Below, piece after piece: positions 25,275 through 38,000 of a stretch of DNA of 64,000 nt. Within the stretch, counting starts at the first letter, position 1, and each line of letters begins with the position of its first letter. The DNA is taken from assembly GCF_001949145.1 (NCBI RefSeq), contig NW_019091512.1:221923-285922 (forward strand), written 5' to 3'. The notes under the pieces were generated by a model. That model was given only the letters and a program-made list of their open reading frames with translations. It searched no databases and had not been told where the DNA came from. The stretch comes from Acanthaster planci. Taxonomy: Eukaryota > Echinodermata > Asteroidea > Valvatida > Acanthasteridae. Position numbers and translations under genes: made by a program.

Positions 25275-27390
25275 GCTCCTATGGCAAATGGGAAATGGCA
25301 GTGGCGGCTATAGGCAGTGCGTTTCATTGCCGACTGTAATCTAGAGTCGTTGGTATAGGCTTGCTTCATGAATCGTTGGCATTTCAGTTTCATGCAATAA
25401 CTGCCTGTTTACTTTCTGTTTTCATTGAGGTGGTAATAATTAATTTGTATTATTATTTCGATATGAATGCTGAATTGACTTCGACGGTTCTCTGTTCATG
25501 AAGAGCCAGTGGCATGCAGACAAACGGAGAGCCGACAATAAGTGTCGGTGAAGAGTTTGTAGTCCGTTTCAGTGTTGGACGCTTTTGTAATTCATTGCGT
25601 TGAAAAGAAGCTTGGACAAAGAAAAATATAATTGGAAGCTGCGAAATAAATAATAAAACTTTTCAACGAAGTTTTTTTCCTTCTAAAACGGTAAATGTCT
25701 TCTCGAGGCATGACTCAATTTGACTTGCCAATAAATTTAGACATTGAGAGGGTGAAAATGATAGCGTTTTCTCTGAATATCTGCAAATGCAGTGCACTTA
25801 AGATTTGTTGTAAAACGTTTGTTAATGAAAGGTAGCTATGGTAACGTGACTCCTTTAAAAGGCTCCACCCGACAGTGAATATATTTGTTGCACGTGCGCG
25901 TTTGGCAAAGACGACAGTCCCCGAGTTGGTAAAAGCAGCCCGCAATATATCAGTTGACTCCTCCCCAGCTCCCCTGGTATCTGTGCTAATAACCATTAAC
26001 ACACTCGAATGAGATTCGCACAGTGGCAATCAAATGTGCCGTGCCTGTCAATGCGAAAAAAAAAAGAAATGATCTTCCTCTCGTTCCAGAAAATGACAGA
26101 TGCAACTTTTCGGAGATGCCTTCTAACCGATGACAAATCACCGGTGTTGGAAAAATGAAAGTGTGTTATAGTTCCCCCCCCCCAGCTTTAATTGAAATTC
26201 CGGCGAGATCGTCCGGTTGTACCCCGGTACACCTGCGATATATTTTGACGTGTCATCGTTGGAATGCCTTGGCCCCTCCTCCCGCTGATGTTATTTTTTC
26301 TTCTTATCTTCATGCACGGTCCTATTGCTCTTCGAGTCGGAAACGGTAAAAGTGCGATTGCCAAGAGGCGAGCCACGGGTGATCGAACCGAAGTAATCCA
26401 CGCCAAGGTTTGCAGAGGGACTGCATTAATGGAAGAGCGGTGTAATAAGAGTTGAAGTTTACTTACTGTCTGACTTACACTGGGACTGAGGATAGACTCA
26501 AGCGTCAACGTTAACATTTTCTCTTTTTTTTTGAAATCGGTGTTCACATTTCTTTCCCGTGTATCTATCTTCGTGAGAAGAGTCTGTTGATGCTTCATCT
26601 TTTTTGTTTTAGAGCTGGTTGGATGAAAATGGGTTTTCAATGTTAGCAGAGTGGGTGTAATGACAGGTATCGGTTTGCTGACTTTCGCGACTCCCCAGTT
26701 CCGCCAGTCCTTTTCCATCAGCCGTCTGTGCCGGCGCAGCCAAGAACCCTTGAACCCTTTTTGCCAGGAAGTGCATGTCTGTTCTGCCCACATTATTTTC
26801 AATTTCCCCTGCTTTCCCCGACCCGGTTCGTCGCCTATACTCCCTTCGAACCCAGGGTAATTGGACCTCGGTTTTCCCCGCTGTTTGACATTCGGTAATT
26901 TCAAGAGGGGACTCTGATGTGAAGATTCAGCAAATGTGTGCTTGGCTCTCGAGATTGGACGTGCGAAGGGTTAAGAGACTGTTACGTGATCCGCACAGAA
27001 TGTTTATGCAAACCTTGGACGGCGAGCACCCTCAATGGCAATTTGCTGCTGGTCTCGCCCGGCGTAATTCATTCCTCTCTGATTCACCAACATCTCATTG
27101 CTCCAGACGATAGAAGGAACATCAATTAACATATAGAGAAGGATCTCTAGGCCTATAGGATGGGGCTGTTAGTCATGTAAGTGGAGGGGGAAGTTAAAAT
27201 CCGATCCGTTAAACAAGTAGCCAATATCGCTCGTAAAAGTGCCAAAATGTTTCACAGACGAAGAATCTGCCAATTCAACTTAGTTTTTCAAACGTGTGGT
27301 TGTGGATTTGTATCGCCATATTTCCGTCACCGCCTTAATGCAGCGGACTATTCACCAACTCATTACCCTATTGGGCGTCTAGCGAATGAT

Positions 27391-27413
27391 CTTACAGATT
27401 ACCAATCTGTAAG
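27391..27413. repeat. Perfect 10-bp hairpin with 3-nt loop
   Basis: CTTACAGATT (27391-27400), loop ACC, AATCTGTAAG (27404-27413). This is unusually long and tight for chance, but has no recognisable context. Confidence 0.65.
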
Positions 27414-27824
27414 GATATTAAAACAAACGCTGGTTGCTTGCTGATTTGTTTAGCCAAGCAATCAGCCAAGGGACTGCCCTCGCGCTCTTACGAAAATTAA
27501 AGCGCTCGAGTGGGGTCGGTACCCAATAATGCACTATTAGTGAGAGATGACAGAGCCTTCGAGGAAAACGGAGAGTCTCAAACTTATCCGGTAGAAGCCT
27601 TGCCCTCGTTGTTTCGTGCTGGCTTCATCCGATTAGGTGTTTATGCATCAGTCGGATGAGACTAGATGATGCCTGTGTGTAATGTTCGTAATTAAATGGG
27701 TTTCCAAGCTCTACCGAAACTGATTACGTAGTGCCATTAGTATATATACCCTATATGGGATATCAACTACTTTGCGATGACAAACGTGTTCTAGCCCAAT
27801 TGTAAAATTTCGAATGTACTTTTC

Positions 27825-28000
27825 AATACGGGCGTTTCACAATAGTGCGCCTACAAGAGTTTGCAACTCGTTGGGCAATCACAATGCACGAAATTTGTCG
27901 ACCTAATGCGCGTTTAAAAAGGGTCGACAAACTTTGCGCATTAAGATCGGCCAACAAGTTGCAAACTCTTGGAGGCGCACTTTTGTGAATCATCCGTAAT
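27825..28000. mobile_element. Pal-A palindromic MITE, copy 3
   Basis: It starts AATACGGGCGTTTCACAATA and ends in the inverted form (CATCCGTAAT, slightly decayed). It is 176 bp, the same length as copy 1, and has the paired GTCGAC hexamers at 27898 and 27922. It forms the end of a 231-codon minus-strand open frame, which is therefore not taken as a gene. Confidence 0.85.
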
Positions 28001-28607
28001 GACGCAGGAGTGCTGCAACGTCCAACAAATAGCCAGCAATTCGCAGGTTTTCCCCCACAAAGTTTTATTTTTATCTTTATTTCACTTTGTAAAACAGAGG
28101 GCCTGCGTGGAGCGCCCTCCCTGAGGACCTGTTTTAGATTTAATGACAATGAATGCACAAAAGGTTTGCTCGAGCCTATCCTGGAGGAAGAAAGAAATGC
28201 CCTCTCACGTGACGTCATACGCTGGGGATCTATACATTTGCATGTTTGTACTGTCAGATTAAGGTGCCATAACCCTAGAAGAGCGGAACCCCCCCCACAC
28301 ACACACACATTTTTTCCGATATTGGCGCAATGCATTTTGTCTAGAAGTTGAGCCTTTGGGGGGTTTTGGAGAATAACTCCTTGCGGTCTTCTTGACAGCA
28401 ATTTTACAAAAATTGGACATGCTGTTCTTGCGCAGCGCGCATTTTCCCCAGACTGATCAGCCACAAATGCATATACTTTTTCCACCGCAGTGCTCAACAA
28501 GCGCGGGCTGGCACACATGTGGCCTTGAACTTCAAATAACCGTAACTACAAAACCATTGTCTGATTGAGTTTAAACTCCATGTTTGTAATGATAGGAGTG
28601 TCTTTAC

Positions 28608-28957
28608 TTAATAATAATAACAATAATATCTAAAATATTTGTAATGCGTTTGCCACAACGTTTCAAAGCGTCATTGTTATCCCTGCACATTGGGCTCATA
28701 CATCTATGAACATTCCTGAAACCATCTCAGCTCCCTGCAGAGTATACTAGCCCGGTGCTGCCATTTCGGCGCAAACAGCTAAACATAACCGTGTCTGCCC
28801 TCATAGGTACCCATTTACTACTGGGTGGAGAGAGGCACATAGGGGTAAAGTGACTTGCCCAGGATCACAATATGCTGCCACCAGCTGGATTCGAACCCCT
28901 GACCCTATGATGTAAGCTACAAACCCTAACCACTAGGCCACATGCCTCCTCATGCAT
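28608..28957 (-). mobile_element. tRNA-derived SINE, minus strand
   Basis: On the minus strand the order is A box TGGCCTAGTGG (complement of 28930-28940), B box GGTTCGAATCC (complement of 28887-28897), and a body with GGCAAGTCACTTTACCCC. The 3' tail has CGCTTTGAAACGTTGTGG and ends in TTGTTATTATTATTAAG (complement of 28608-28624). Both promoter boxes in register plus a microsatellite-like tail are the hallmarks of a SINE. It is not a functional tRNA, since the acceptor stem is not formed and a long body follows. Confidence 0.8.
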
Positions 28958-29817
28958 CATACATGCATGCCAAGTTTCAAAAGATCAAGCGAGGCACAAC
29001 CGAGTTCTTACTCACCCCCCCCCTGAGATGAGCCAAAATTACATGGCTTTTAAATCTAGATTAAAGCTTGATATCATTACATACAGTCACACAAATTTAC
29101 GGAGAGAGATCAAAACTGTAGGCTTACAGGAGTGAAAAAACGGGTAGGGCTGTTATGAGCATCAACCAAGAACGTTAGGCTTCAGAAAACTCCTCTTTTA
29201 AAAAGTCACACAGATAGAAGTGGGGGCTCCCGATGTAGTCCAAAACCCCAAATAATATATCAACATCTCAGATTTTAGATAAGGTTCGCGCCTCCCTTCT
29301 TCCCTAAAGTGCCATTCCGGCCCTTCGCAAATGTCAAAGTCGTCCATCACATGCCTCCAGCACGGGTATTTTTAAAACGCCGGGGCAAAGAGATTTATTA
29401 TACTGACGGAGGTTGATGTGTGTTCCTCGAAGTCACCTTTACACCGGTAATTTTGAATTGATGTGTAGCATGAACTTTGTATGGCAAATATAACCGTCTC
29501 TCTTTTAATACAATTTGCTGGAATAATATAGCATAGAGTAAGTCGGCACATAGTACTAATCAGCACATGCTTGAATGCAGCCAGATCTGATTCAAGGTGT
29601 TGGCTAGGTCGGGTTTGAAGATCGTTTTACTACAGTCACGGTCATTGGACGTCGGGAAGGCGCTCCCTGATTCACACTGTAGTCTCCTGGGTCGTAACAC
29701 TATAGTCATCAAACCGAGTCCTGGGATTTTCGCTGCCTCCTTAGTCTCGCGTACCAGACAAACAAATCTCATTCTATTGGCGCCGTGGCACTTTAACATA
29801 CACATGCACTGTAAGCT
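28958..29817. other. Gene-free stretch between the SINE and Fam-B copy 5
   Basis: I see no coding exon or RNA gene. Short frames around 29560-29820 lie opposite one another on both strands and match nothing I know. Confidence 0.55.
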
Positions 29818-30303
29818 TTAAAGGATTCATGCAATGAACTTTCTTAGGCCCGCTTTTAGTGCATCTTTATACTCTTTTTCAATGTATGAAACGTAATTGA
29901 AATCCTTTCGGAGATAAGTGTACTCAAATTTGCACTTTTTTCAACCTTAAAACTATTGCCCAAGCTTTTCCAGACAAGTGAGGGCGCTTTTGCTGTGATG
30001 TGAACTAGAGAAGCCCCAAAGTTGCTGTCTTTACATGCACAATAATAATATGTCCAAGACACGAAAAGTTTCTACAACATCATATGGAATTTCCAGCAGG
30101 TTTTGTGTAGAAATCAATGCAGCATAGAGGTACAGTGCCTTTAATGACCTGACACTCGTGCTTATGAATATGCAAATTTGTGTTAGCGTTAGCACCGTAA
30201 AGGCTGCAAAATACATATTCGAAAAACAAAACACACATTTGGAAAGAAGCTTAATTGAAACACAAAGGAGCAATTTCAAGGGTTGTAGTAAAGTGTTTCC
30301 ATT
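29818..30303 (+). mobile_element. Fam-B element, copy 5
   Basis: The left end TTAAAGGATTCATGCAATGA carries TTAA. The core GAGGGCGCTTTTGCTGTGAT is at 29980-29999. The right end, near AAGTGTTTCC, is decayed. The block CCAAGCTTTTCCAGACAAG just before the core is shared exactly with copy 6. Confidence 0.65.
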
Positions 30304-31890
30304 ATGTGTTCCCTTTTATCGCGTGTTGTATACGCAAACGTAAGGAGAACTAAGAAGAAATATAGAATATCCTGGAATCAGGTCACGCTCAAATTCTGTT
30401 TTTGCTACCCATGAATTACTCGGAAGCTTTTGGTTTTTCTAAAGTTGTGTAGATGGCCCATACCTTGTGATTTACGGCTGGTCGTTGCTAATAATTGTGA
30501 TTTATTGGGATTTTGTTCCTGAGTGGATTATTAGAAAATGGTCAAATATAATTCTAATTTTATGAAAACGATGCTAAAAACAAAGCGTGCTCATTTCTGA
30601 AAAGCACTTTGCTCACGGACTCACTGTGTTATTCTGAAACAACCTAGCTTCCCAACCCTCCTCCCCCAGATGTAAGACATACAAATATTCATTTCTGGCT
30701 AATGGATGTTTTGCTGAAATAAAGCCACATAAATTGGAATGAATCAGAATGTTGTAAGGATTACTGGTAAACTAAAGTGCCAATCGAAACAATTCAACTA
30801 AGTCCACGTTTAAGCCCAATAAAAAAAATGTTGCGAATGTGAAGTATCAGTGGAGTATGTTATATGTAAGTGTTATGTGTAAATGTTATAAGTAAGACGA
30901 TCGACATTAAGGAGATTACTCCCCAAGGCTTTAACTCCTTTAAGCTGGCGAAGCTTCCAACTAATAATTAGAAAGTTTGGTTGAATTAAGCTCATATTTG
31001 TTTGGGTGAGTTCATGGGTCGACAAAACGTTGCAGAGGTCTACGGGATTGCCTTCCAATGGCGCGAAGAGTACTATATTTAGTCTGATTAAAGTGCTATT
31101 TTCATCGGGTAATTCTACCCACTCCAGAAGATTTGTTGCGCGAAGCATAGGCGTTTTAGCCGCAGTGTGTACACTTGCTAACATTACAGAACAGAACACT
31201 TGAAAGTATACGCGGAAGATGGATATACACCATTAAAAACTAATCCAGGGGCTCTCGGCAGCTTCACTCTAGAGTTGCATTGCCATATACAATTTGTGTG
31301 TTCATCCTCTCACTCCGAATAGTCCGGTGGATTTATCATTGCATGCCTGAGAAGTCACGTGCTGTGACGTTGGCGCAGATCCCGTCTGCCATGCGTGGAG
31401 GCGCAAACAGTAAGTTGCAGTGTTCGCGCAAACCCGGCATTGCATGCGTCCTCACCGTGGTCAGCGGAGCGCAACCGTCATTACAGTTTGTAAACGTTAA
31501 CCCAATTGCACCGGAAAAAAATACATTTTTCGCTATTTGTCTCTCCTAGTTTCCTTCTATAGGTTGTGGACGATCTGCAGGTAGAGGAGCTGGAGGAACA
31601 AAGCGCCTGGCCTTGTGCCGAACAGCAGAGCGTTACGGCAGAACAGTAACGCTGGAAATAAGCTGGACTAAAAGCCGCATCTGCCTGCCCTTGCTTGTCG
31701 CTCTGCTGGCTCCTGAAGTGCACTTGTTTGTCGGGGATCACTTTTAACTTGGGCAGTGGATCTATATACCCATCGCCGTCGGCCACCGATGTGAAGCCCT
31801 GATTTCTACGGTCGCAATCTGCAAGGATTGGGTAGTGCGTGCTCCAGGAGTTGTCAAGCCTTGTGAAGAAGGCTGTTCAACGATACGAAA
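30304..31890 (+). promoter_or_regulatory. 5' flank of the GRIK-like gene (possible promoter and 5' UTR)
   Basis: This stretch directly precedes the start codon. Nothing in it encodes a recognisable protein. An E-box CACGTG at 31356-31361 and a CRE half-site TGACGT at 31365-31370 lie about 0.5 kb upstream of the ATG in a locally CpG-richer segment (about 31340-31660). I see no convincing TATA box. The in-frame stop at 31864 fits 5' UTR immediately before the ATG. The promoter position is inference; the gene may have further 5' non-coding exons. Confidence 0.3.
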
Positions 31891-32008
31891 ATGGATAGAA
31901 CTGGCAGGAGACATGACTGCCTGATGATGATTCCGCTGGCCCTGTTTCTGATGCTGTGCTTCCAAGGTGGTCACGGACGATACACACTTCCAGACTCAGT
32001 CCAAATTG
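31891..32008 (+). CDS. GRIK: GRIK-like exon 1: start codon and signal peptide
   Basis: This exon encodes residues 1-39 plus one base of codon 40. The ATG has A at -3 and G at +4, a strong initiation context. An in-frame TGA at 31864-31866 shows the frame does not extend upstream on contiguous sequence. After a charged start (MDRTGRRHDC) comes a hydrophobic core, LMMIPLALFLMLCF (11-24), then QGGHG, a plausible signal-peptidase site near residue 29. The exon ends ATTG followed by gtcagt, a phase-1 donor. Its last base G joins GT of exon 2 to make the Gly of the GGLF motif, where vertebrate kainate receptors have a similar Gly-Gly. The pairing with exon 2 rests on phase, signal peptide and that motif across an 18.9-kb intron, so transcript data would make it firm. 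Any non-coding 5' exon is not visible. Confidence 0.78.
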
Positions 32009-35000
32009 GTCAGTGCCATTACTTTTGCTTCGTTTTCTTTCTCTTTTACCATTCGGCATGCCTCAATATATTTGTTTTCACCCTTGTCGGTTTTGTTCTT
32101 AAAAAGTAGCCAAAGGTTCGTCACAGCGTTCTTGAAGTATACACTCATGGTTTAAGCGGCCGATTAAAAGTCAGATGTAGTCTCAGCTGTTTGTGTGTTG
32201 GTAAGAGTTCCCCCCCCCCGTCGTAATTCACTCCTTGATAACACGCGAAGCGACAACCAGACATTACCAGAGGTCGCATCATTATGCAGGCCACGGAACA
32301 GATGAAGACATCGTTGCGTGTGGTCGTTACATTGGCCTAAGTGGGAAATACATTTACACATTTACTGGCAGATATGGCCCTGAAAAACTTCAATGAATGC
32401 CGTGGCAAGAACCCCAGAAATAGGCATCGTGGGTTTTGTTTTGTATATTGAAACATTCTTCTGTCATCCTTCTCATCAAAAAGGTTCAGGTATGGAGAGG
32501 TATTGCAAGTGATGTGTAACTTCAACGATGTTAAGAGATTCTCAAATTTGAAAATGTTTTTATCGTGATCATTGGTTTCTTAGATCTGGCAAATGGTACA
32601 CCTTTTTCGCAAAGGCGGTCATTAAAAAATTGAGAGTTTAAGCGTTGTAAGTTTGAGTTTACGATAACTGTACCTCTGTTTCTTGAAGTGATGTCGAAAT
32701 ATACACAAGATGTCGGTTTCTACAAGCTTTTGAACGAAGAAACGGCCCAAAAATGAAGTTTTAAAGGGTATATCGGATACAGAAAAATGCATTGAAATGC
32801 GATTCTACATTTTGGCCTCCACGTTGGCTTGTTTTCCCCTCCCGTCGTCATGTGCATAGGCCTACACCTGTCAAAATTACCGCTATCGATCCGCAACGGC
32901 TTGGAGTCCAGATACTGTCCACAGCTCTTTGTAAGCCGGATTAGGGTATTTACCTTGAAAGGATCTTTGCGACGCAAGCTAAGTAGCGCTTAACGGTGTT
33001 TATTGCTGGGCCAGCCAAATCACGCGAGAGCGGATCAATCCGCCATGCTGACTTCATCAACCCAGTAAATCCTCCACATGTTATCACTCGGCCTCGAGTA
33101 ACATGCGGTGACGGTCATTAGACGATCAATTCGTTTCCTATTTTCCAACTCCAAATAAACAAATATACATGATAGCCAAGTGCATAGAGTACTTGCGGAA
33201 TTTGTTGTTACATACCTGAAAAATCATTTGGAATATCTGTGTGGTATAGTGTCGGTATAAAAATGACACGTTTTTGCCGGTGTCTCGATTTTTTTTTTGG
33301 GGGGGTCGGTTGCTCTGAATCCCAGAAGCTTAATTTTAAGTTCTTGATTGTGACTCCGTGGCTATGACTCCTGTACGATTTATGTTCATATATATATTAT
33401 GTGTACGCCTCAACTTCATTTTCTTCGCGTGTAACATTTCCTGAATAGCCCAACCATTGAACGTAAATTCAACTCCCCTGGCCATTTTAAATTATCAGTG
33501 TTTCGCGTCCTGAAGTACTCAAAACGCCCGATAATGATCCACCCACCGCCACCGTTCCATTAATAACTCTCGAACACGTAGGCTTTCCCCACTTATTACC
33601 CTGTCATGTTCACCACCCAAAAAGCCGCGGTGCTGAATAATGTATTCATTTGGTTATAACAATTGTGACGTGTCTCTGATTATTCCAAGCACACCAGAAT
33701 GTAAGCCCCTCTCACTTCTGCCATACAGGGTCCGTCATTTCATATTCATTTTTCATACCCTTCCCGCACACATTTAAAAAAAAACAGCTTCAGACACCTT
33801 TTTTTCATATTAGCAGGCATGTCAACAATTGGCGGCTTTTGTAACTCTTCTCGACTGGCCTTTCGTATAACGTCTACGATAATTCGTCTTTCGCATTGGC
33901 CTTATGCCATACGCAGACTTTTTCAGTATGGATTTTCTCCCGCATATAGTGAATGTGGTAGGCCTATCAACAATAGTATCGAAGTTGGTAGCTCTGATAA
34001 ACCAAATGTGGGACATCATTATCAAATTCATTATACAAACTCGCAACATAAGCATGCATGGCAGACAGAAGTTATGATGTAGAGCTTGTAGGTGTACAAA
34101 TACAGATGTTCACCTTGTCTGGCCGTGTTTTGCGATAATAAGCTGGAAAAGTCTCAGGATCATTCGGAAGTAACAGAAAGGTTTGCGGCTACACCCTCCT
34201 CCATGAATGCCCTTGTCATTTTCTGATCCTCCACTGGGGGACTACCAGAGCATCATGGTCGAGAATTCGAGTTTACACTCACTGGTTCTTCTCAGGACCC
34301 CCACACTTCTAGAAGAGTCTACAAGAGATTGATCCCACACACAGGCAAACCATCTCTCAGTCTGTAGCCTCCCCAAGGCAAGGCTTCAAATCTTACAAAT
34401 CACAGCAGTTAAGAAGCACTCCTCTACTTTGAAACTTAGAGACCCTTACAGCGCCACTTGATTCGATTTAAGGAAGGAGGATTGTGAAGCCCGCTGCACA
34501 TTGTTGACAAATATTGCAGATATTTTAGATTTTTCCGTACTGCGGAGGGCTCCGCATATAAATAATTTCAGGGATTGATTCCCAGATGGTTCGACGGCCG
34601 GATGCCCAGCCTGCATACCAGAATACCAGTAAACATTTGGCGGCGCGACATTCATACATGCCGAATCACATTATCCACACGGAAAGATATAAAGACTTTC
34701 CCTATAATTCGTGCAGTGATTAATTTAGAAAAGTACGACCCGTGCAATCCACCGTGCTCCGAAATACAAGCAATTATGCATTTATTGAAAAGAGTGTATG
34801 CTACGAAATCACCATCGGACTTACGAAAGCCCGCGTAAATTGGTACACCGATAAAACTACATTTTTAAACTTTAGAATTTAAACACTTTTTGTACCCAAT
34901 TGTTTTTAACACGTTTCATTTTTTTAACATGTTTATTGAAATGTGTTTAGGAATGTGTTTAAATGCTAAACGCTTTTTCCATTGTACAAGTTCAGCTTTT

Positions 35001-38000
35001 TGGAATCCATTTAAACATATTCCTTAACGCATAACAATGAATATGTCGCAACTAAACACGTTAAAAATGTGGGTACAAGAAAGTGTTTAGAACTCCAAGC
35101 GTCCTTTTTAGAGTACACCGTTAAGACAGATGTACGGTATGCGCCTACCCTGCAGATGTATATGTATTATTTGTAAAGTCGCCAGACTTTGCCGCAGTGT
35201 TGCGGATAACATTTCAATATTTACAAGCTTTCTGGGAAGGTTGCAGAGATGAACATCGATTCATCAAAGATCCATAAGCTAGGTACAAAAATGTTCCACG
35301 ATTCGACAAGCTGCACGATATCGAGACTGGGTTATAATTAATTAAGACAAAAGCCAGAGTAGTGTATTCACGTACCAAAAGTTCATATTTGTGTGCAGGT
35401 AAATGCATGCGTACATGACAAACGGCAATTGAAACTGCTATTTCGACGTGCGCATCGCAATAGCGTGAAAGTGGATATTTTTGAAACCCTGGAAGATACC
35501 AAGTGTGACTGAGTATAAGATAAGACCTCGGTGTTAAACCACTGTAAATTTCCAGGCCTTAGTAATCACTTTGAGTTCAATTTCGGAGTACTGATATAAC
35601 AGGCCAACCAAAAGCAACGCGACAGGATGTCACTGATAATAGATCAGTTACGAACTGAAATGAAATCATCCCTTTTTAAGTGTAAAATGCAGATGGCGCT
35701 TCTAGCGTGAAGACGAGAGCTGCTTCGCTCACCAGACGGGCCTCCGCACTGCCGCCTGATCCCATACATAACTGGTCTTCCTCAGCGAAAAAAAAACGGT
35801 TGATGAGATATGACAGAAGTAGGTTACAGCTGGCCAACCTAGCCGTCTTCGCGATACTTTCGTGTCACAGCGAGTTACTACGAGGATACATCATCATAGT
35901 CCACATTACACAGTGTGTTCACATGTATACCGCAAGTGACGTGCCCAAAATACATAGGCTACACATCAATATGTGCTTACAGCTCAATCGAATATATTTA
36001 TTCTGTTCAAAGGAGTTTATAAATTAACGACCAAAATTAAGTCACATCTTTAAAACCGCACAAAAGGATTTTATCCGTTCATGTCGCTCACACGTGTTGC
36101 ATGGATTTACAGATTAATGCAGTATGCGGTATGTTGGAAGTCATGCATGCTGTTGAAGTAATTCAATTTTATTATAATGCTCTTTTATGCAACTGGCTGT
36201 ACTGGTTTAATTTAATTTGATTGTGATGGAAAGGGTCCGATGCTTGCCCACAAGAGTAATCCATTTTAAAAGGTTTTGGAGGGAAAAAGGTCATTGCGTT
36301 GTAGGGAAACACTCTCATTGTGTGACGTCGAAGCTTCAAAACGGAATCTGTGGCGCATTTTTATGTGAGCGGTCTCGACTGAGACCTGTCGGTTTTGAAG
36401 AGAGAGAAGGACCACCACATCAATCCTTGGGGACTTTACTTTATTTGGCAAAAAAGGAATGCTTTTTGCAAATAATCCAGGAAGTTGATAAGAGTTATCA
36501 TTATATCGCTTCCAAGTTCGAGTTTTGCCAAGTTCAGGATGGATGATATGTTGTGCATAATTCCAACCAAGATATCCCGGTCGGAAATAGGTATGTTCTT
36601 TCCTCCCAAAATTCAATGGCAAATTACTGTTTTTGTACAGAGGTTCAGATATTCTCAATTATCTATGGTCAAGCAACAGATTTCGTAGATACCGATATAG
36701 GCCTAATTGGAATTCGTTTTAGTGGCACTTGAAGAGGTTGAATGCAAGCTGGACGGAAAATCGTTTCGCCTTGTTGACAAACCTATCTAACAGTTTCGTT
36801 CCAAAGGCTGTGCCACAGCCGCGATCGATTTATTGATTTCTGGGCCATCCACCGTAAGACGGGAAGTCAAATGCAAACAAAAGTCCCTTGATGGTTACTG
36901 AACTCTCGCGCAGGGCTCGCCCAGAAGGCACGGCGTGCGTCGAGTGAAATGTCAGCTCAGTCAGCTGCCGGTGTTGAGTAGATTTTGACTTTGGCTTTAT
37001 TTATGAGTCGGCCATCTTGAATCGAGATTGGGGCATCCCTGTAACTGTTGTCTCTCTTAGTAATGCATTATGTGACTGAAGATTATGCAACAGGGTATTT
37101 TAATCTATGCTTAGGCCTATTTGCTAGTTGCTCGGACGGGTAGTTCCAAGTTGTATGCATTGTCCAAAGGTGATACATTTGCCATTGCGAAGACATACCT
37201 TTGATCATAGCAAAATAGTCAGGCTCCTTCCATTTCCAGAGTGTTTAGTAAATAAAGTGAATTTGGAGCGCGCGATCCAAAATGGTCAATGGTGAATAAA
37301 GCCTATGACTTTACGCGTGAACAATTAGATGTAAGATATTAACCTCAACTCCTCTACTGTGTAGTGTATTCTGACATAGACGGTTATTTAGCGTGGCTCA
37401 AATAACTTTATGTAACAGGAATTTCTGGCTTTTCATTTGATCTTCCCATCGACTGGCAATTTGTACCCGAAAATTTTCAACCCTTTCCCACTACCATGCA
37501 CCAGCTGGCAGAGTATCCGAATACACTTGTACCTCGATGTGTATGCGTTAAAAGAGTGGACTGTACGTGACTTGTATTAAAACGTGTGTTTTGGATGCGT
37601 TCTAGCAGAAAATGCCTTTAACTGTTCAAATCTTCGATTTGTACTTGTACACCAAGCATGGAGTTCCGCAGTAAATCACAAAGGACTTCATTCGCACATC
37701 GTAAAACCTTTCAAACGATATATAGTCAGTATGCCGTAATGTGATCGTGAGCCATGGGACAGAACTCCATGCCAGTCTCTGCATTGCCCTTATTATGGCT
37801 CGATATAAACCTCGATGGCACGATCGACTGCTCTATTATGATGAAAAGACCGAGAGGAGAATCTAGCCCCCCCCCGTGTATTACTGATGGCAGGGAAGCT
37901 CGCCACAGCTAATGTCCCTTGCAAATGAGGGTCCCCTAACTCCCCACGGCCTAATCTGCATATAGAACCGTTTAAAAAGAATTTGCGCCATCCCTTGCGC

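Larger units (their letters stand above)
20629..28607. other. 5' flank without recognisable gene (besides elements listed separately)
   Basis: It holds a GC-richer patch at 21060-21300, two Fam-B copies, Pal-A copy 3, and the longest open frame of the window (minus strand, 26188-26904, 238 codons), described among the findings. No known protein family is recognised. A poly-C/CA tract lies at 28290-28310. Confidence 0.5.

Noticed and set aside
27823-28518. 231-codon minus-strand open frame
   Set aside because: Its C-terminal third is the Pal-A copy 3 palindrome and its middle crosses a poly-C/CA tract. No domain is recognisable.
28887-28940. Possible tRNA gene on the minus strand (A and B boxes)
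   Set aside because: No acceptor stem closes around the boxes, and the sequence runs on into a SINE body with a LINE-like tail.
1-31200. CRISPR array or tandem satellite, suggested by the recurring sequences
   Set aside because: Copies are dispersed at kilobase distances, palindromic and in both orientations, as expected of transposons, with no regular spacing.
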